Origin: Pseudomonadota bacterium
GTDB taxonomy: Bacteria; Pseudomonadota; Gammaproteobacteria; Burkholderiales; Burkholderiaceae_B
Direction: 5' to 3'
DNA: 45,302 nt
NCBI GenBank assembly: GCA_023423975.1
Contig: JAFAEO010000075.1
Location: 1 to 45,302, forward strand
Shown here one piece after another: positions 1 to 8,169 of this stretch. The notes under the pieces were generated by a model. It was not told the origin of the DNA. It saw only the letters and a program-made list of their open reading frames with translations, and searched no databases. The position numbers were made by a program, and so were the translations under genes. Each line of letters begins with the position of its first letter. Within the stretch, counting starts at the first letter, position 1.

Positions 1-1
1 G

Positions 2-211
2 TGCCGGGGCTGTCTGCGCAACCGGGAAGAGCGGTTCGAGTGGCAGACTTTTTCCGACGCCCGCAAGCGTGACGTACTGCGCTTATGCACGCTGCGACGT
101 CACAAGCTGGTGCACGAAATACTCGCCGCCCGCGCGCAGGCAGCGGCGCAACAGACAGACGAAGCGCAGATGGATACGGAAGACATCGAACCGCGTTTGC
201 CCGGTACCTGA
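2..211 (+). CDS. DUF1289 family protein, 3' part only
   Basis: The reading frame is open from the window edge to a TGA at 209-211, so the 5' end lies outside. The visible 69 residues begin with a CxGC pair followed by LRNREERFEWQ and then RKRDVLRLC. This matches the short DUF1289 family, whose members carry a CxxC-type motif, a W a few residues later and a basic helix. The function of the family is not established; metal binding by the cysteines is plausible. The tail after about residue 45 is Ala/Gln/Glu rich and probably disordered. The assignment is by motif only. Confidence 0.6.
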   Translation, partial: CRGCLRNREERFEWQTFSDARKRDVLRLCTLRRHKLVHEILAARAQAAAQQTDEAQMDTEDIEPRLPGT

Positions 212-244
212 TGAGTGACAGCATTGGACGTTTGGGGCACGGGC

Positions 245-697
245 TTAGTCAGATTTGTCTTGCCCTTTACCGGCCGCTTCGTTTCCCGGAAACTGCGCCA
301 TATCCATCCAGATAATTTCCCAAATATGACCGTCAGGATCGTTAATACTGCGCCCGTACATAAAGCCATGCTCCTGGGGTTCGCGAGCTTCGGTGGCGCC
401 CAGCGACAGGGCGCGTTGTGTCAGCTCATCCACTGCGGCGCGTGATTCCCGGCTGATGCACATGAGCACTTCGCTACTCTTGTGCGCATCGGCAACGGTT
501 TTGGGGGTGAAGTCGGCAAAGCGCTTGCGCTCCAGGAACATCACACTTGCCATCGGGTTCAGTTCCATGCATAGCGTATCTTCACTGCAGAACATGGTGT
601 TGAAGGTAAAGCCCAGGCCAGAGAAAAAGGCTTTTGTGGTGTCAACGGAATTGACGGGCAGGTTCACAAAAAGCAGGGTGGGGTTGTCTGTATTCAT
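245..697 (-). CDS. VOC-fold (glyoxalase/dioxygenase superfamily) protein
   Basis: This 150-residue protein has the VOC hallmarks: a first strand LLFVNLPVNSVD followed by a helix TKAFFSGLGF, a central loop, and a C-terminal NDPDGHIWEIIWMD segment that supplies a glutamate ligand in metal-dependent members. Proteins of this type are often annotated as lactoylglutathione-lyase-like, but the substrate cannot be read from the sequence. Its ATG overlaps the stop of the upstream VOC gene by four bases (694-697, ATGA), which indicates translational coupling within a two-gene operon. The family call is firm and the reaction is unknown. Confidence 0.85.
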   Translation of the reverse strand: MNTDNPTLLFVNLPVNSVDTTKAFFSGLGFTFNTMFCSEDTLCMELNPMASVMFLERKRFADFTPKTVADAHKSSEVLMCISRESRAAVDELTQRALSLGATEAREPQEHGFMYGRSINDPDGHIWEIIWMDMAQFPGNEAAGKGQDKSD

Positions 698-1149
698 TGT
701 GTACTCCGGGAAGGTGATTGAGGTGATTTGCTGCCGAAATAGTTCAAGTACCAGATCTTTCCAAAACGATCGGCCACGATAGCGAACATGTCGGCCCAGG
801 GGGTGGGGCCGGGCGGCACGGCAAGGGATCCGCCGCTGGCCAGAATTTCGATCGATCTGTGCAGGTTATCCTCGCTATCGATACTGACGCCAAAGCTGAA
901 ATCATTACCGGGCCGGAACCCGGCCGGATTGTTCATATCGGTGCCCAGAATCGTAAAATCCTGGTTGACCAGCTGGCCATGCATAATGGTGTCAGGGTCG
1001 ACAGAGGCGGTCGGACAGTCGGGCGAGTCTGCAGGAAATTCGGCGACGGTACGAAACAGCAGCTCGCCGCCGAAACACGATTGGTAAAGCGTCAGCGCCT
1101 GGCGGCACTGGCCGTTGAAATTCAGATACGGTGAGAGTGTGACGCGCAT
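694..1149 (-). CDS. PhnB-like VOC protein
   Basis: The 151-residue protein begins MRVTLSPYLNFNGQCRQAL and continues with YQSCFGGELLFRTVAEFP. This is the typical N-terminus of the PhnB-like branch of the VOC superfamily (older annotations: 3-demethylubiquinone methyltransferase-like). The C-terminal ADRFGKIWYLNYFG is also typical of the branch. PhnB-like proteins are small cytosolic dimers with no assigned reaction. It is the first gene of an operon with the VOC gene at 245-697 and is transcribed away from the AraC-type regulator at 1322, so a shared divergent control region at 1150-1321 is likely. Confidence 0.85.
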   Translation of the reverse strand: MRVTLSPYLNFNGQCRQALTLYQSCFGGELLFRTVAEFPADSPDCPTASVDPDTIMHGQLVNQDFTILGTDMNNPAGFRPGNDFSFGVSIDSEDNLHRSIEILASGGSLAVPPGPTPWADMFAIVADRFGKIWYLNYFGSKSPQSPSRSTQ

Positions 1150-1321
1150 GTTCGATCTCCTGGAAAGGTGTCAACGACATGGAGCCACTATAGTGGCAGG
1201 ATGACAAATGTGAAAGTGCAGATAACGCCAATACCACAGGTTGATTGCGACACGCACTTGTCGTATAGTGAGCGCGTGGGCGGTGCGTCGCGCTGCCGTC
1301 AATTCCCAAGCGGGGTGTGCT

Positions 1322-2281
1322 GTGAAACACATTGTTTTTCTTGTTCCCCAGGGGGTCAATCTGGCCGGCCTGGAGCAGGCCAGGCTTGGCCTTGCCGAAG
1401 CATGTCGCTACCGACAGCAGCACAACCTGCCCCAGCCGTTCGAGGTATCGCTGGCAGGGGCCAACGCCGACATTCGTGCCGGCAATGGCCATTACACCAT
1501 TCACCCCGATCATTTGTTGTCTGCCGTGCCGCAGGCTGATCTGTACATTGTGCCGCCAACCGAGCCTTCTCCGGCGGCGCTGCAAGAGAACGCCCCCTTA
1601 ATTGGCTGGCTGGGTTCGCAGTTCGCCCAGGGTGCGCCCATGGCCAGCCTGTGCCTGGGCAGCGCGCTGCTGGCCGCCGCTGGCATACTGGACGGCCTGC
1701 GCGCAGTGACGCACTGGCAGGCGCTGGAACCCATGCAGCAGGCGTTTCCCGGGGTTCGCTGGAATGTCGAAAAAACCATGGATTTTGATGGCGGCGTATT
1801 CACCAGCGGAGGAGCCGTGTCGGCCAGCCGCCTGATTCTGCATCTGATTGAAATGTATTCGGACCGGCCCACCGCCATTTATTGCGCGAAGGTCTTTCAG
1901 CTCGATTACGAACGTCATTCGCAGTTGCCTTTTTCCATTTTCAATGGATGGAAGGAGCATGGCGATTCTTCCATCATGCCGGTGCAATCGTTTCTGGAGC
2001 GGCACTATTCGGAAAAAATTACCGTCGAACAGCTCTGTGATTCGTTTGCCATGGGTCGCCGCACCCTGGAGCGGCGTTTTCGCAAGGCCACCGGGCAGTC
2101 GGTACTGGAGTATCAGCAGCGGGTACGGGTAGAGGCGGCCAAGCGGCAACTGGAAATGACTTCCAGCACGATTTCAGATGTGATGTATGGAGTAGGGTAT
2201 AACGACGCCAAGGCCTTTCGCGATACCTTTCGCAAGTACAGCGGCCTGTCGCCGCTGGCCTATCGGGAAAGGTATCAGTAA
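1322..2281 (+). CDS. GlxA-type AraC family transcriptional regulator
   Basis: The 319-residue protein has two domains. Residues 1 to about 190 form a DJ-1/PfpI class-I-amidotransferase-like sensor: it starts VKHIVFLVPQG and has a nucleophile-elbow-like MASLCLGSALLAAAG with the cysteine kept. Residues of about 215-319 form an AraC double helix-turn-helix, with ITVEQLCDSFAMGRRTLERRF and then GYNDAKAFRDTFRKYSGLSP. I chose GTG 1322 because homology to the domain begins there. An ATG at 1241 would add 27 residues unlike the family. GlxA-type regulators usually activate nearby genes; the divergent VOC pair is the obvious candidate target. The effector is unknown. Confidence 0.88.
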   Translation: MKHIVFLVPQGVNLAGLEQARLGLAEACRYRQQHNLPQPFEVSLAGANADIRAGNGHYTIHPDHLLSAVPQADLYIVPPTEPSPAALQENAPLIGWLGSQFAQGAPMASLCLGSALLAAAGILDGLRAVTHWQALEPMQQAFPGVRWNVEKTMDFDGGVFTSGGAVSASRLILHLIEMYSDRPTAIYCAKVFQLDYERHSQLPFSIFNGWKEHGDSSIMPVQSFLERHYSEKITVEQLCDSFAMGRRTLERRFRKATGQSVLEYQQRVRVEAAKRQLEMTSSTISDVMYGVGYNDAKAFRDTFRKYSGLSPLAYRERYQ

Positions 2282-2292
2282 AGCCGGTCCCA

Positions 2293-3645
2293 TCAATAAA
2301 GACTTTTTACCTGCGCCGCGCCTCGAATAGTCTCAATGGAGTGCAACCCGGCATGCAACTGCTCGTCCGACAGCGTGTTGCCATAGTGTGCCAGTCCCAG
2401 CACCTTGTCGCGGATTTCCTGGCGCGACAGCGTGTTGCCGGGATCGCCCTTGGGTTCGTCAACCCGCCCTTGCAGGGTTCGCCCGTCGCGGGTTGTGACC
2501 GAGACCTTGCCGATCCAGCGCTCTGGGTAGGCTGTGTCCACTTCGTCGTCACGCTCCATACTGACCTTGTCACGGAATGCCGCAACAGACTGGTCATCAA
2601 GCGCGGCATCGAACTCGGGCAGGCCTGCACGCTGACGCAGCGCGATCAGCGCCAGAACGGTACCCATAGAGAACTTGGACTGATGCACCGTTTCGGGACG
2701 GGTGACCGCACCCAGTACATCGATGGCCCCCTGGTGTACATGTGTCACGACCCGCACAATGTCGTCCGCTGACAGCTTATTGTCCTGCATGACTTGCGCC
2801 AGCGCGTCAGCAGCGGGATGGGTATGACGACACGAAGCGTGATATTTGAACGAGGTTTCCGCCAATGCCCAGCGCGATCCCAGCCTGTCGGTCAGGCGGG
2901 CCGGATCTGCGTCGCTGGACATGCCCGCCCCCATCCCTTGCGTGCCTTCCAGAATCTGTCTGGCGCCTGTGAAACCATCGCGGGCCAGCCAGGCCGCCGT
3001 CAGGCCATTGGCGGCCGCTTTGGCGGTATGCAATTGTTTGGAGTCGGCGGCGGTACGCAGAAATTCCCACAGCCCTGCCGCCTGAGTGCCAGCCGAGCCA
3101 ATGGCATCGAGCATTTGGGCCGGCGTCAGTGACATCAGACGGCCAACCGCGACAGCGGCCGCAATGGTGCCTGCCGTCCCTGTCGTATGAAAAATCCGGT
3201 AATGAGAACGCCCCAGGAATTCTCCAACCCGGATGCCCGCCTCGTATCCAGCCACGCAGGCGGTGAGCAGCTGGCGGCCCGAGGCGCCTGTTTCCTGGGC
3301 CACGGCCAGCGCCGCAGGAAACACCACGGCGGCAGGATGAAAGACCGAGCCGTTATGCACGTCGTCCTGTTCCACCATATGCGCTGCGGCACCATTGGCC
3401 AGCGCGGCAAAAAGCGGCGACGTCGTCCGGGTCGAACCGATGATTTGCGCACTGCCCTGGGCTGGCCCCATGGCGAGCGCAAAATCGCGGATGGATTTGA
3501 CGGGGCGGGCCGGATAGCCCGCAAGCATGGAACCGAACGTATCCAGCAGAAAGTCCTCGCAGCGCGACATGACCGCGTCGGGGATCATGTCATCGGTGAG
3601 GGTAGCGGTAAATTCGGCGAGCGTAGCACTGGGAGTTTGTGACAT
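2293..3645 (-). CDS. MmgE/PrpD family protein of the itaconate cluster
   Basis: This 450-residue protein belongs to the MmgE/PrpD superfamily, which includes 2-methylcitrate dehydratase and cis-aconitate decarboxylase. Visible family segments are NGAAAHMVEQDDVHNG and HPAAVVFPAALA, then FHTTGTAGTIAAAVAVGRL, and later a CRHTHPAADAL segment. ATG 3645 was chosen because an AGGA sits about 9 bases upstream; an in-frame start at 3723 would add 26 unrelated residues and overlap the neighbouring gene. It lies 40 bases after the acyl-CoA dehydrogenase gene on the same strand, so the two are probably one operon. From memory, Pseudomonas aeruginosa has an MmgE/PrpD gene in its itaconate locus (PA0877-PA0886), and its role there is not defined. 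Confidence 0.9.
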   Translation of the reverse strand: MSQTPSATLAEFTATLTDDMIPDAVMSRCEDFLLDTFGSMLAGYPARPVKSIRDFALAMGPAQGSAQIIGSTRTTSPLFAALANGAAAHMVEQDDVHNGSVFHPAAVVFPAALAVAQETGASGRQLLTACVAGYEAGIRVGEFLGRSHYRIFHTTGTAGTIAAAVAVGRLMSLTPAQMLDAIGSAGTQAAGLWEFLRTAADSKQLHTAKAAANGLTAAWLARDGFTGARQILEGTQGMGAGMSSDADPARLTDRLGSRWALAETSFKYHASCRHTHPAADALAQVMQDNKLSADDIVRVVTHVHQGAIDVLGAVTRPETVHQSKFSMGTVLALIALRQRAGLPEFDAALDDQSVAAFRDKVSMERDDEVDTAYPERWIGKVSVTTRDGRTLQGRVDEPKGDPGNTLSRQEIRDKVLGLAHYGNTLSDEQLHAGLHSIETIRGAAQVKSLY

Positions 3646-3685
3646 GGCATATATCCTGGACTGGGGCAGAAACGCGTTGACGGGA

Positions 3686-4846
3686 TCAGAACGAGCGGGG
3701 CAGCCCCAGCACATGTTCGGCAACGTAAGAGTAAATCAGATTGGTCGAGATCGGCGCCACCTGGTACAGCCGGGTTTCGCGGAATTTGCGCTCGACATCG
3801 TATTCGTTGGCAAAGCCAAAGCCGCCGTGAAACTGCAGGCAGGCATTGGCCGCTTCCCATGATGCTTCCGAGGCCAGCAGCTTGGCCATATTGGCCTGGG
3901 TGCCACAAGCCTGTTTGGCGTCGAAACGATGGGCGGCTTCATAGCGCATCAGGCTGGCCGCTTCGATATTGATGAAGGCTTTGGCAATGGGGAACTGTAC
4001 CCCCTGGTTCTGGCCGATAGGCCGACCGAACACCTTGCGCTCCTTGACGTATGCACTGACCTTGTCGATAAACCAGTAGCCGTCGCCGATGCATTCGGCT
4101 GCAATCAGCGTGCGTTCGGCATTCAGGCCATCCAGAATATATTTGAACCCTTTGCCTTCTTCGCCGATCAGGCTCTCTTCTGGCAACTCCAGGTTGTCAA
4201 AAAACAGCTCGTTGGTTTCGTGGTTCACCATATTGGGGATGGGCTGCAGGCTCATGCCTGACTTGAGCGCCTGATGAATATCGACCAGAAAAATGGACAT
4301 GCCTTCAGACTTGCGGGTGACCTGTTCCAGCGGCGTGGTGCGGGCCAGCAGAATCATGAGATCGGAGTGCTGAACGCGCGAGATCCACACTTTCTGGCCA
4401 TTGATCACGTAGCGCCCGTCTTTTCTGGTTGCGGTGGTTTTGATCTTGGTGGTGTCGGTGCCGGTGGTCGGCTCGGTCACGGCCATGGACTGTAACCGTA
4501 GCTGGCCGGTAGCGATTTTCGGCAAATAAAGTTTTTTCTGCGCGTCAGAGCCATGGCGCAGCAGGGTGCCCATGTTGTACATCTGGCCGTGGCAGGCTCC
4601 GGAATTACCACCGCAACGGTTGATTTCCTCCATGATGACCGACGCTTCAGTTAGACTAAGGCCCGAACCGCCATATTCCTGCGGAATCAGGGCGGCCAGC
4701 CAGCCTGCCTCGGTTAGTGCGTTGACAAAAGCTTCCGGATAGGCGCGCTTTTCGTCAATATCGCGGAAGTATTCGGCAGGAAACTGGGCGCACAAATCAC
4801 GAATGGCATCGCGAATATCCTGGTGGGCGTCGGTTTGATGTTGCAT
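3686..4846 (-). CDS. Acyl-CoA dehydrogenase family protein
   Basis: This 386-residue flavoprotein has the normal acyl-CoA dehydrogenase order: an N-terminal helical domain with IPQEYGGSGLSLTEA, a middle beta domain with MAVTEPTTGTDTTKIKT and the KVWIS segment, and a C-terminal helical domain with LQFHGGFGFANEYDVERKFRE. The usual C-terminal YEGT glutamate is absent; the aligned stretch reads LYQVAPISTN. Instead a glutamate occurs in GLNAERTLIA, the place used by isovaleryl-CoA and long-chain dehydrogenases. It is the first gene of a probable operon with the MmgE/PrpD gene and is divergent from the LysR regulator. The substrate is unknown; a branched C5 acyl-CoA would fit the cluster. Confidence 0.92.
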   Translation of the reverse strand: MQHQTDAHQDIRDAIRDLCAQFPAEYFRDIDEKRAYPEAFVNALTEAGWLAALIPQEYGGSGLSLTEASVIMEEINRCGGNSGACHGQMYNMGTLLRHGSDAQKKLYLPKIATGQLRLQSMAVTEPTTGTDTTKIKTTATRKDGRYVINGQKVWISRVQHSDLMILLARTTPLEQVTRKSEGMSIFLVDIHQALKSGMSLQPIPNMVNHETNELFFDNLELPEESLIGEEGKGFKYILDGLNAERTLIAAECIGDGYWFIDKVSAYVKERKVFGRPIGQNQGVQFPIAKAFINIEAASLMRYEAAHRFDAKQACGTQANMAKLLASEASWEAANACLQFHGGFGFANEYDVERKFRETRLYQVAPISTNLIYSYVAEHVLGLPRSF

Positions 4847-4961
4847 GGTCGGAATCTCGGAAATATGAACAGGAACAGCCTGTACTGTGACAGATCGCGT
4901 CGGTTCTGAATATTGTTGTTTGCTTAACTAAGACTTTAGCGTTGATTAAGGAGCGCCGCAG

Positions 4962-5897
4962 ATGGCGATGCATTTTGACCTGACGGATATGCAATTGATG
5001 GTACACATCAGCGAAGTGCACAGCCTGACCAAAGGTGCCGAACGGTCGCACTTGTCCTTGCCCGCCGCCAGCAACCGGATCAAAAACCTCGAAAACAATC
5101 TGGGGACAGCCCTATTGTATCGGAACAGCCAGGGCGTGACCCTGACCCCCTCGGGCGAGGCCTTTGTGCGCCACGCGCATATCGTGCTGCGTCAGCTGGA
5201 ACATCTGCGCGGCGATATCCGTGAGTTTGCCGAAGGCATCAAGGGCAAGGTCCGCGTTTACGCCAATACCACTGCGATGAACGAATTCATGCCCGACATC
5301 CTGAGCCGATACCTGGCGCTGCACCCGGATGTCAGCGTTGAGCTGCGGGAGCGGCTCAGCTATCGCATCGTCAAGCTGGTCAGCGAAGGCGTGGCCGATA
5401 TTGGCGTCGTGGCCGGTATCGACGAAGATCAGGCGGTGTCCGAAGAGGGTGTGCGCTTCATTCCCTATCGCTCCGACAACCTGGTGCTGGTGACCTCGCG
5501 CGGGCATCAATTGGCCGACCACGATGAGCTGTCGTTCGCAGAAAGCCTGTCGTACGAATTTGTGGGCCTGTCGGAGTGGAGCGCCATCCATTCCTTTCTG
5601 AAGCAGGCGGCCGAAACGCTGGGCAGCCCGCTGCGCTTTCGCATTGAGGTGGGCGGCTTTGAGGCGGCCTGCCGGATGATTGCCGCCAACGCCGGCATTG
5701 GTGTGATCCCCGAGACGGCCGCGCTGCGCTATGCCGCCACCATGCCGCTTAAAATTATTCGTCTGAACGACAGTTGGGCGCTGCGCCGGTTGTATGTCTG
5801 CGTGCGCCGTCTGGAAGAGCTCCCGTCGTTTGCCCAGGAACTGGTTGCGCTGATGCAGCAAGACGCGGGCGCTTCAAACGGCGTCGATGCTGCGTGA
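4962..5897 (+). CDS. LysR family regulator, probable itaconate-responsive type
   Basis: The 311-residue protein has an N-terminal winged helix-turn-helix (residues of about 6-65, with LTKGAERSHLSLPAASNRI and LYRNSQGVTLTPSGEAFV) and a C-terminal substrate-binding-like effector domain from about residue 92. The start is ATG 4962 behind AAGGAG. It lies between the divergent dehydrogenase/MmgE pair (115-bp gap) and the co-directional hydratase gene. This placement matches itcR/ripR-type LysR activators of itaconate operons in Pseudomonas and Yersinia, as I recall them. A CTTA-AC-TAAG hyphenated dyad at 4923-4932 in the divergent gap is a candidate binding site. The effector is inferred from the neighbours only. 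Confidence 0.88.
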   Translation: MAMHFDLTDMQLMVHISEVHSLTKGAERSHLSLPAASNRIKNLENNLGTALLYRNSQGVTLTPSGEAFVRHAHIVLRQLEHLRGDIREFAEGIKGKVRVYANTTAMNEFMPDILSRYLALHPDVSVELRERLSYRIVKLVSEGVADIGVVAGIDEDQAVSEEGVRFIPYRSDNLVLVTSRGHQLADHDELSFAESLSYEFVGLSEWSAIHSFLKQAAETLGSPLRFRIEVGGFEAACRMIAANAGIGVIPETAALRYAATMPLKIIRLNDSWALRRLYVCVRRLEELPSFAQELVALMQQDAGASNGVDAA

Positions 5898-5898
5898 C

Positions 5899-6021
5899 CG
5901 GCATGGATAGTGCGGTGCGTGCCTGGGCCCATGCCGTTTTGTGCGGCATGCGCCTATCGTGTCCGGCAAAGTCCCCCTTTCAGGATTAATAATTCCCCAG
6001 TGCATGCCGAAACGGTTATGC
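5899..6021 (+). promoter_or_regulatory. Four-copy CATGCCG array before the hydratase operon
   Basis: The 7-mer CGGCATG or its complement CATGCCG occurs at 5899-5905, 5930-5936, 5944-5950 and 6003-6009, in alternating orientation. Copies two and three form a dyad with a 7-base spacer. Copy four is part of a second imperfect dyad at 6002-6021 (GCAT.CCG-AAA-CGG..ATGC). The copies could pair in mutually exclusive hairpins or serve as operator half-sites for the LysR protein. The sequence pattern is direct; the role is inferred. Confidence 0.4.
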
Positions 6022-6061
6022 TGATATTAATTTATTCTATTTATATCAGGAAACAGTGCGC

Positions 6062-6901
6062 ATGACACAGGATGCTCGGCAGTCCGACCTTTCCGACTGG
6101 ATTGGTCGTCAGGAAATAGCTCAGGATTTCATCAATCCGTCCCACGTAAGAAAAATTGCGGCATCGCTGGAAGCGAGCGCGCCTGCGGCCGGCGAGGCAC
6201 TGCCGCCCTTGTGGCAATGGGCGCTGTTTATTGAACCGGCACCACAGGATCAGCTTGGTGCTGACGGTCATCCGCAGCGGGGCGGTTTCCTGCCGCCGGC
6301 CGATGATCGCAACCGCATGTGGGCGGGTGGTCGCCTGCAGTTTCATCGGCCACTCCTGGTCGGCCGGGATGGCGAGCGCGTATCCACCATCAAGGCAATC
6401 AAAGAAAAAGAAGGCAGCACTGGCAAACTGCTTTTTGTGACCGTCGCCCACGAATACACACAGGACGGTGAACTGTGCATTTACGAAGAGCAGGACATCG
6501 TCTATCGTGAGCCTTCGCCGCCGAAACTGAGCGGCACCGAGGCCGCGCAAACGGCGGCCTGGTCAGAAAGCATTTCGCCGACCAGCACCTTGCTGTTTCG
6601 CTATTCCGCAGTCACCTTCAACGGTCACCGCATCCATTACGACCATCCTTATGTCACTGAAACCGAAGGTTATCCGGGATTGGTGGTGCATGGTCCCATG
6701 ATTGCGACTCGCCTGCTGCAGGCCTTCACCCATGCCAATCCCGATAAAACCGTGACCGGCTTTTCATTTCGCGGCCATCGACCGCTGATTGCGCCCGCCG
6801 TCTTTCGGGCCCAGGGCACCATCATCGAGCCTGGCCGCGCCCGCGTGTGGGCAGAGCAAGAGGGTAGCGTTGCCCAGACTGCAGAGGTTAATTTCAAATG
6901 A
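6062..6901 (+). CDS. MaoC/FAS1-like hydratase, probable itaconyl-CoA hydratase
   Basis: This 279-residue protein has a FAS1-like dehydratase N-terminal domain and a hot-dog C-terminal domain. The hydratase signature is near residues 180-215: NGHRIHYDHPYVTETEGYPG followed by LVVHGP, with Asp/His candidates in the HYDHPYV stretch. This architecture is that of mesaconyl-C4-CoA and itaconyl-CoA hydratases. In the itaconate pathway it would hydrate itaconyl-CoA to citramalyl-CoA in the cytosol. The start is uncertain: GTG 6056 is 5 bases after AGGAAA, while ATG 6062 is further away; I prefer the ATG. The stop overlaps the next ATG by four bases, so it is coupled to the CoA-transferase gene. Confidence 0.85.
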   Translation: MTQDARQSDLSDWIGRQEIAQDFINPSHVRKIAASLEASAPAAGEALPPLWQWALFIEPAPQDQLGADGHPQRGGFLPPADDRNRMWAGGRLQFHRPLLVGRDGERVSTIKAIKEKEGSTGKLLFVTVAHEYTQDGELCIYEEQDIVYREPSPPKLSGTEAAQTAAWSESISPTSTLLFRYSAVTFNGHRIHYDHPYVTETEGYPGLVVHGPMIATRLLQAFTHANPDKTVTGFSFRGHRPLIAPAVFRAQGTIIEPGRARVWAEQEGSVAQTAEVNFK

Positions 6902-8103
6902 AAACACACAAGCAAACAGACGGGGTTCGTCCCCTTGACGGCATTACCGTCCTGAGTCTGGAACACGCCATCGCGGCGCCGTTCTGCACCCGCCAGCTGG
7001 CCGACCTGGGCGCGCGCGTCATCAAGGTGGAGCGGCCAGGCGTGGGTGATTTCGCACGTAATTATGACGAACGTGTTAAAGGCATGGCTTCGCATTTTGT
7101 GTGGACCAACCGCTCCAAGGAAAGCCTGACGCTGGATCTCAAAAGCCCGCAGGCCAGTGAAGTACTCGCGCGCCTGCTGCCTCAGGTCGATGTGCTGGTG
7201 CAAAACCTGGCGCCGGGCGCGGCGGCGCGCCTGGGGCTGTCATTCGAGGCCCTGCATGAACAGTATCCGGAACTGATCGTCTGCGATATCTCCGGCTACG
7301 GTGCCGGCGGCCCGTATGAGCACAAAAAGGCCTATGATCTGTTGATCCAGAGCGAAAGCGGTTTTGTTTCCGTCACGGGCAGCGCCAACGAACCGGCCAA
7401 AGCCGGCTGCTCCATTGCCGACATTTCAGCCGGCATGTACGCCTATTCGCATATTCTGTCGGCCCTGCTGCAGCGCGGCAAAACCGGCAAAGGCAGTCAC
7501 ATTGATCTGACCATGCTCGAGAGCATGGTCGAATGGATGGGCTTTCCCCTTTACTATGCATTTGAAGACGCACCGGCGCCGGTCAGGGCGGGGGCGGCGC
7601 ACGCCTCCATCTACCCTTACGGACCGTTTCTGGCGGGTAACGGCAAAACCATTATGCTGGGGCTGCAGAATGAACGGGAATGGAAAACGTTCTGCGACCT
7701 GGTGCTCGAAAAACCCGAACTGGCAACGGACGCCCGTTTTGTTTCCAACTCTATGCGCACCGCCAATCGTGATGCGTTGCGTGACCTGATTATTCAGGCC
7801 TTTGCCGCCTATGATGACGAACAAATCATCGAACGGCTGGAGAAAGCGGGGATTGCCAATGCCCGTGTCAACGACATGAAAGCCGTATGGGAGCACCCCC
7901 AGCTCAGGGCGCGTGATCGCTGGACTCATATGGAGAGCCCGGTGGGTACGCTGCCCGCTTTGCTGCCGCCGGGCGTAAACAATAGTTATGACTTCCGGAT
8001 TGATGCCGTTCCGGACCTGGGGGAGCATTCGGCCGCGATTCTGACCGAGCTGGGCTATGATGAGGCCACCGTCAGTGAGTGGAAAGCGGGTGGTATTGTC
8101 TGA
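6898..8103 (+). CDS. CaiB/BaiF (family III) CoA-transferase, probable itaconate CoA-transferase
   Basis: The 401-residue protein has the family III CoA-transferase pattern: the N-terminal PLDGITVLSLEHAIAAPFCT, then LADLGARVIKVERPGVGD, a central DISGYGAGGPY, and GKGSHIDLTMLESM with the candidate catalytic aspartate (D in HIDLTM). These enzymes move CoA between carboxylic acids through an aspartyl anhydride. In context it would load itaconate with CoA from succinyl-CoA. It overlaps the upstream hydratase by ATGA and precedes the lyase gene by 66 bases. P. aeruginosa uses a family III enzyme in the same locus, whereas Yersinia uses family I (from memory). Substrate is inferred from context. Confidence 0.9.
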   Translation: MKTHKQTDGVRPLDGITVLSLEHAIAAPFCTRQLADLGARVIKVERPGVGDFARNYDERVKGMASHFVWTNRSKESLTLDLKSPQASEVLARLLPQVDVLVQNLAPGAAARLGLSFEALHEQYPELIVCDISGYGAGGPYEHKKAYDLLIQSESGFVSVTGSANEPAKAGCSIADISAGMYAYSHILSALLQRGKTGKGSHIDLTMLESMVEWMGFPLYYAFEDAPAPVRAGAAHASIYPYGPFLAGNGKTIMLGLQNEREWKTFCDLVLEKPELATDARFVSNSMRTANRDALRDLIIQAFAAYDDEQIIERLEKAGIANARVNDMKAVWEHPQLRARDRWTHMESPVGTLPALLPPGVNNSYDFRIDAVPDLGEHSAAILTELGYDEATVSEWKAGGIV

Positions 8104-8169
8104 GCGGCTTGCCAGCCGATTTCTGTCACCTGTTATGCCGTTTAATCCCCATTAGGAGTTTTGCCTGTC

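Noticed and set aside
5112..5861. 249-codon frame antisense to the LysR gene
   Set aside because: Codon-bias shadow of the regulator; no domain seen.
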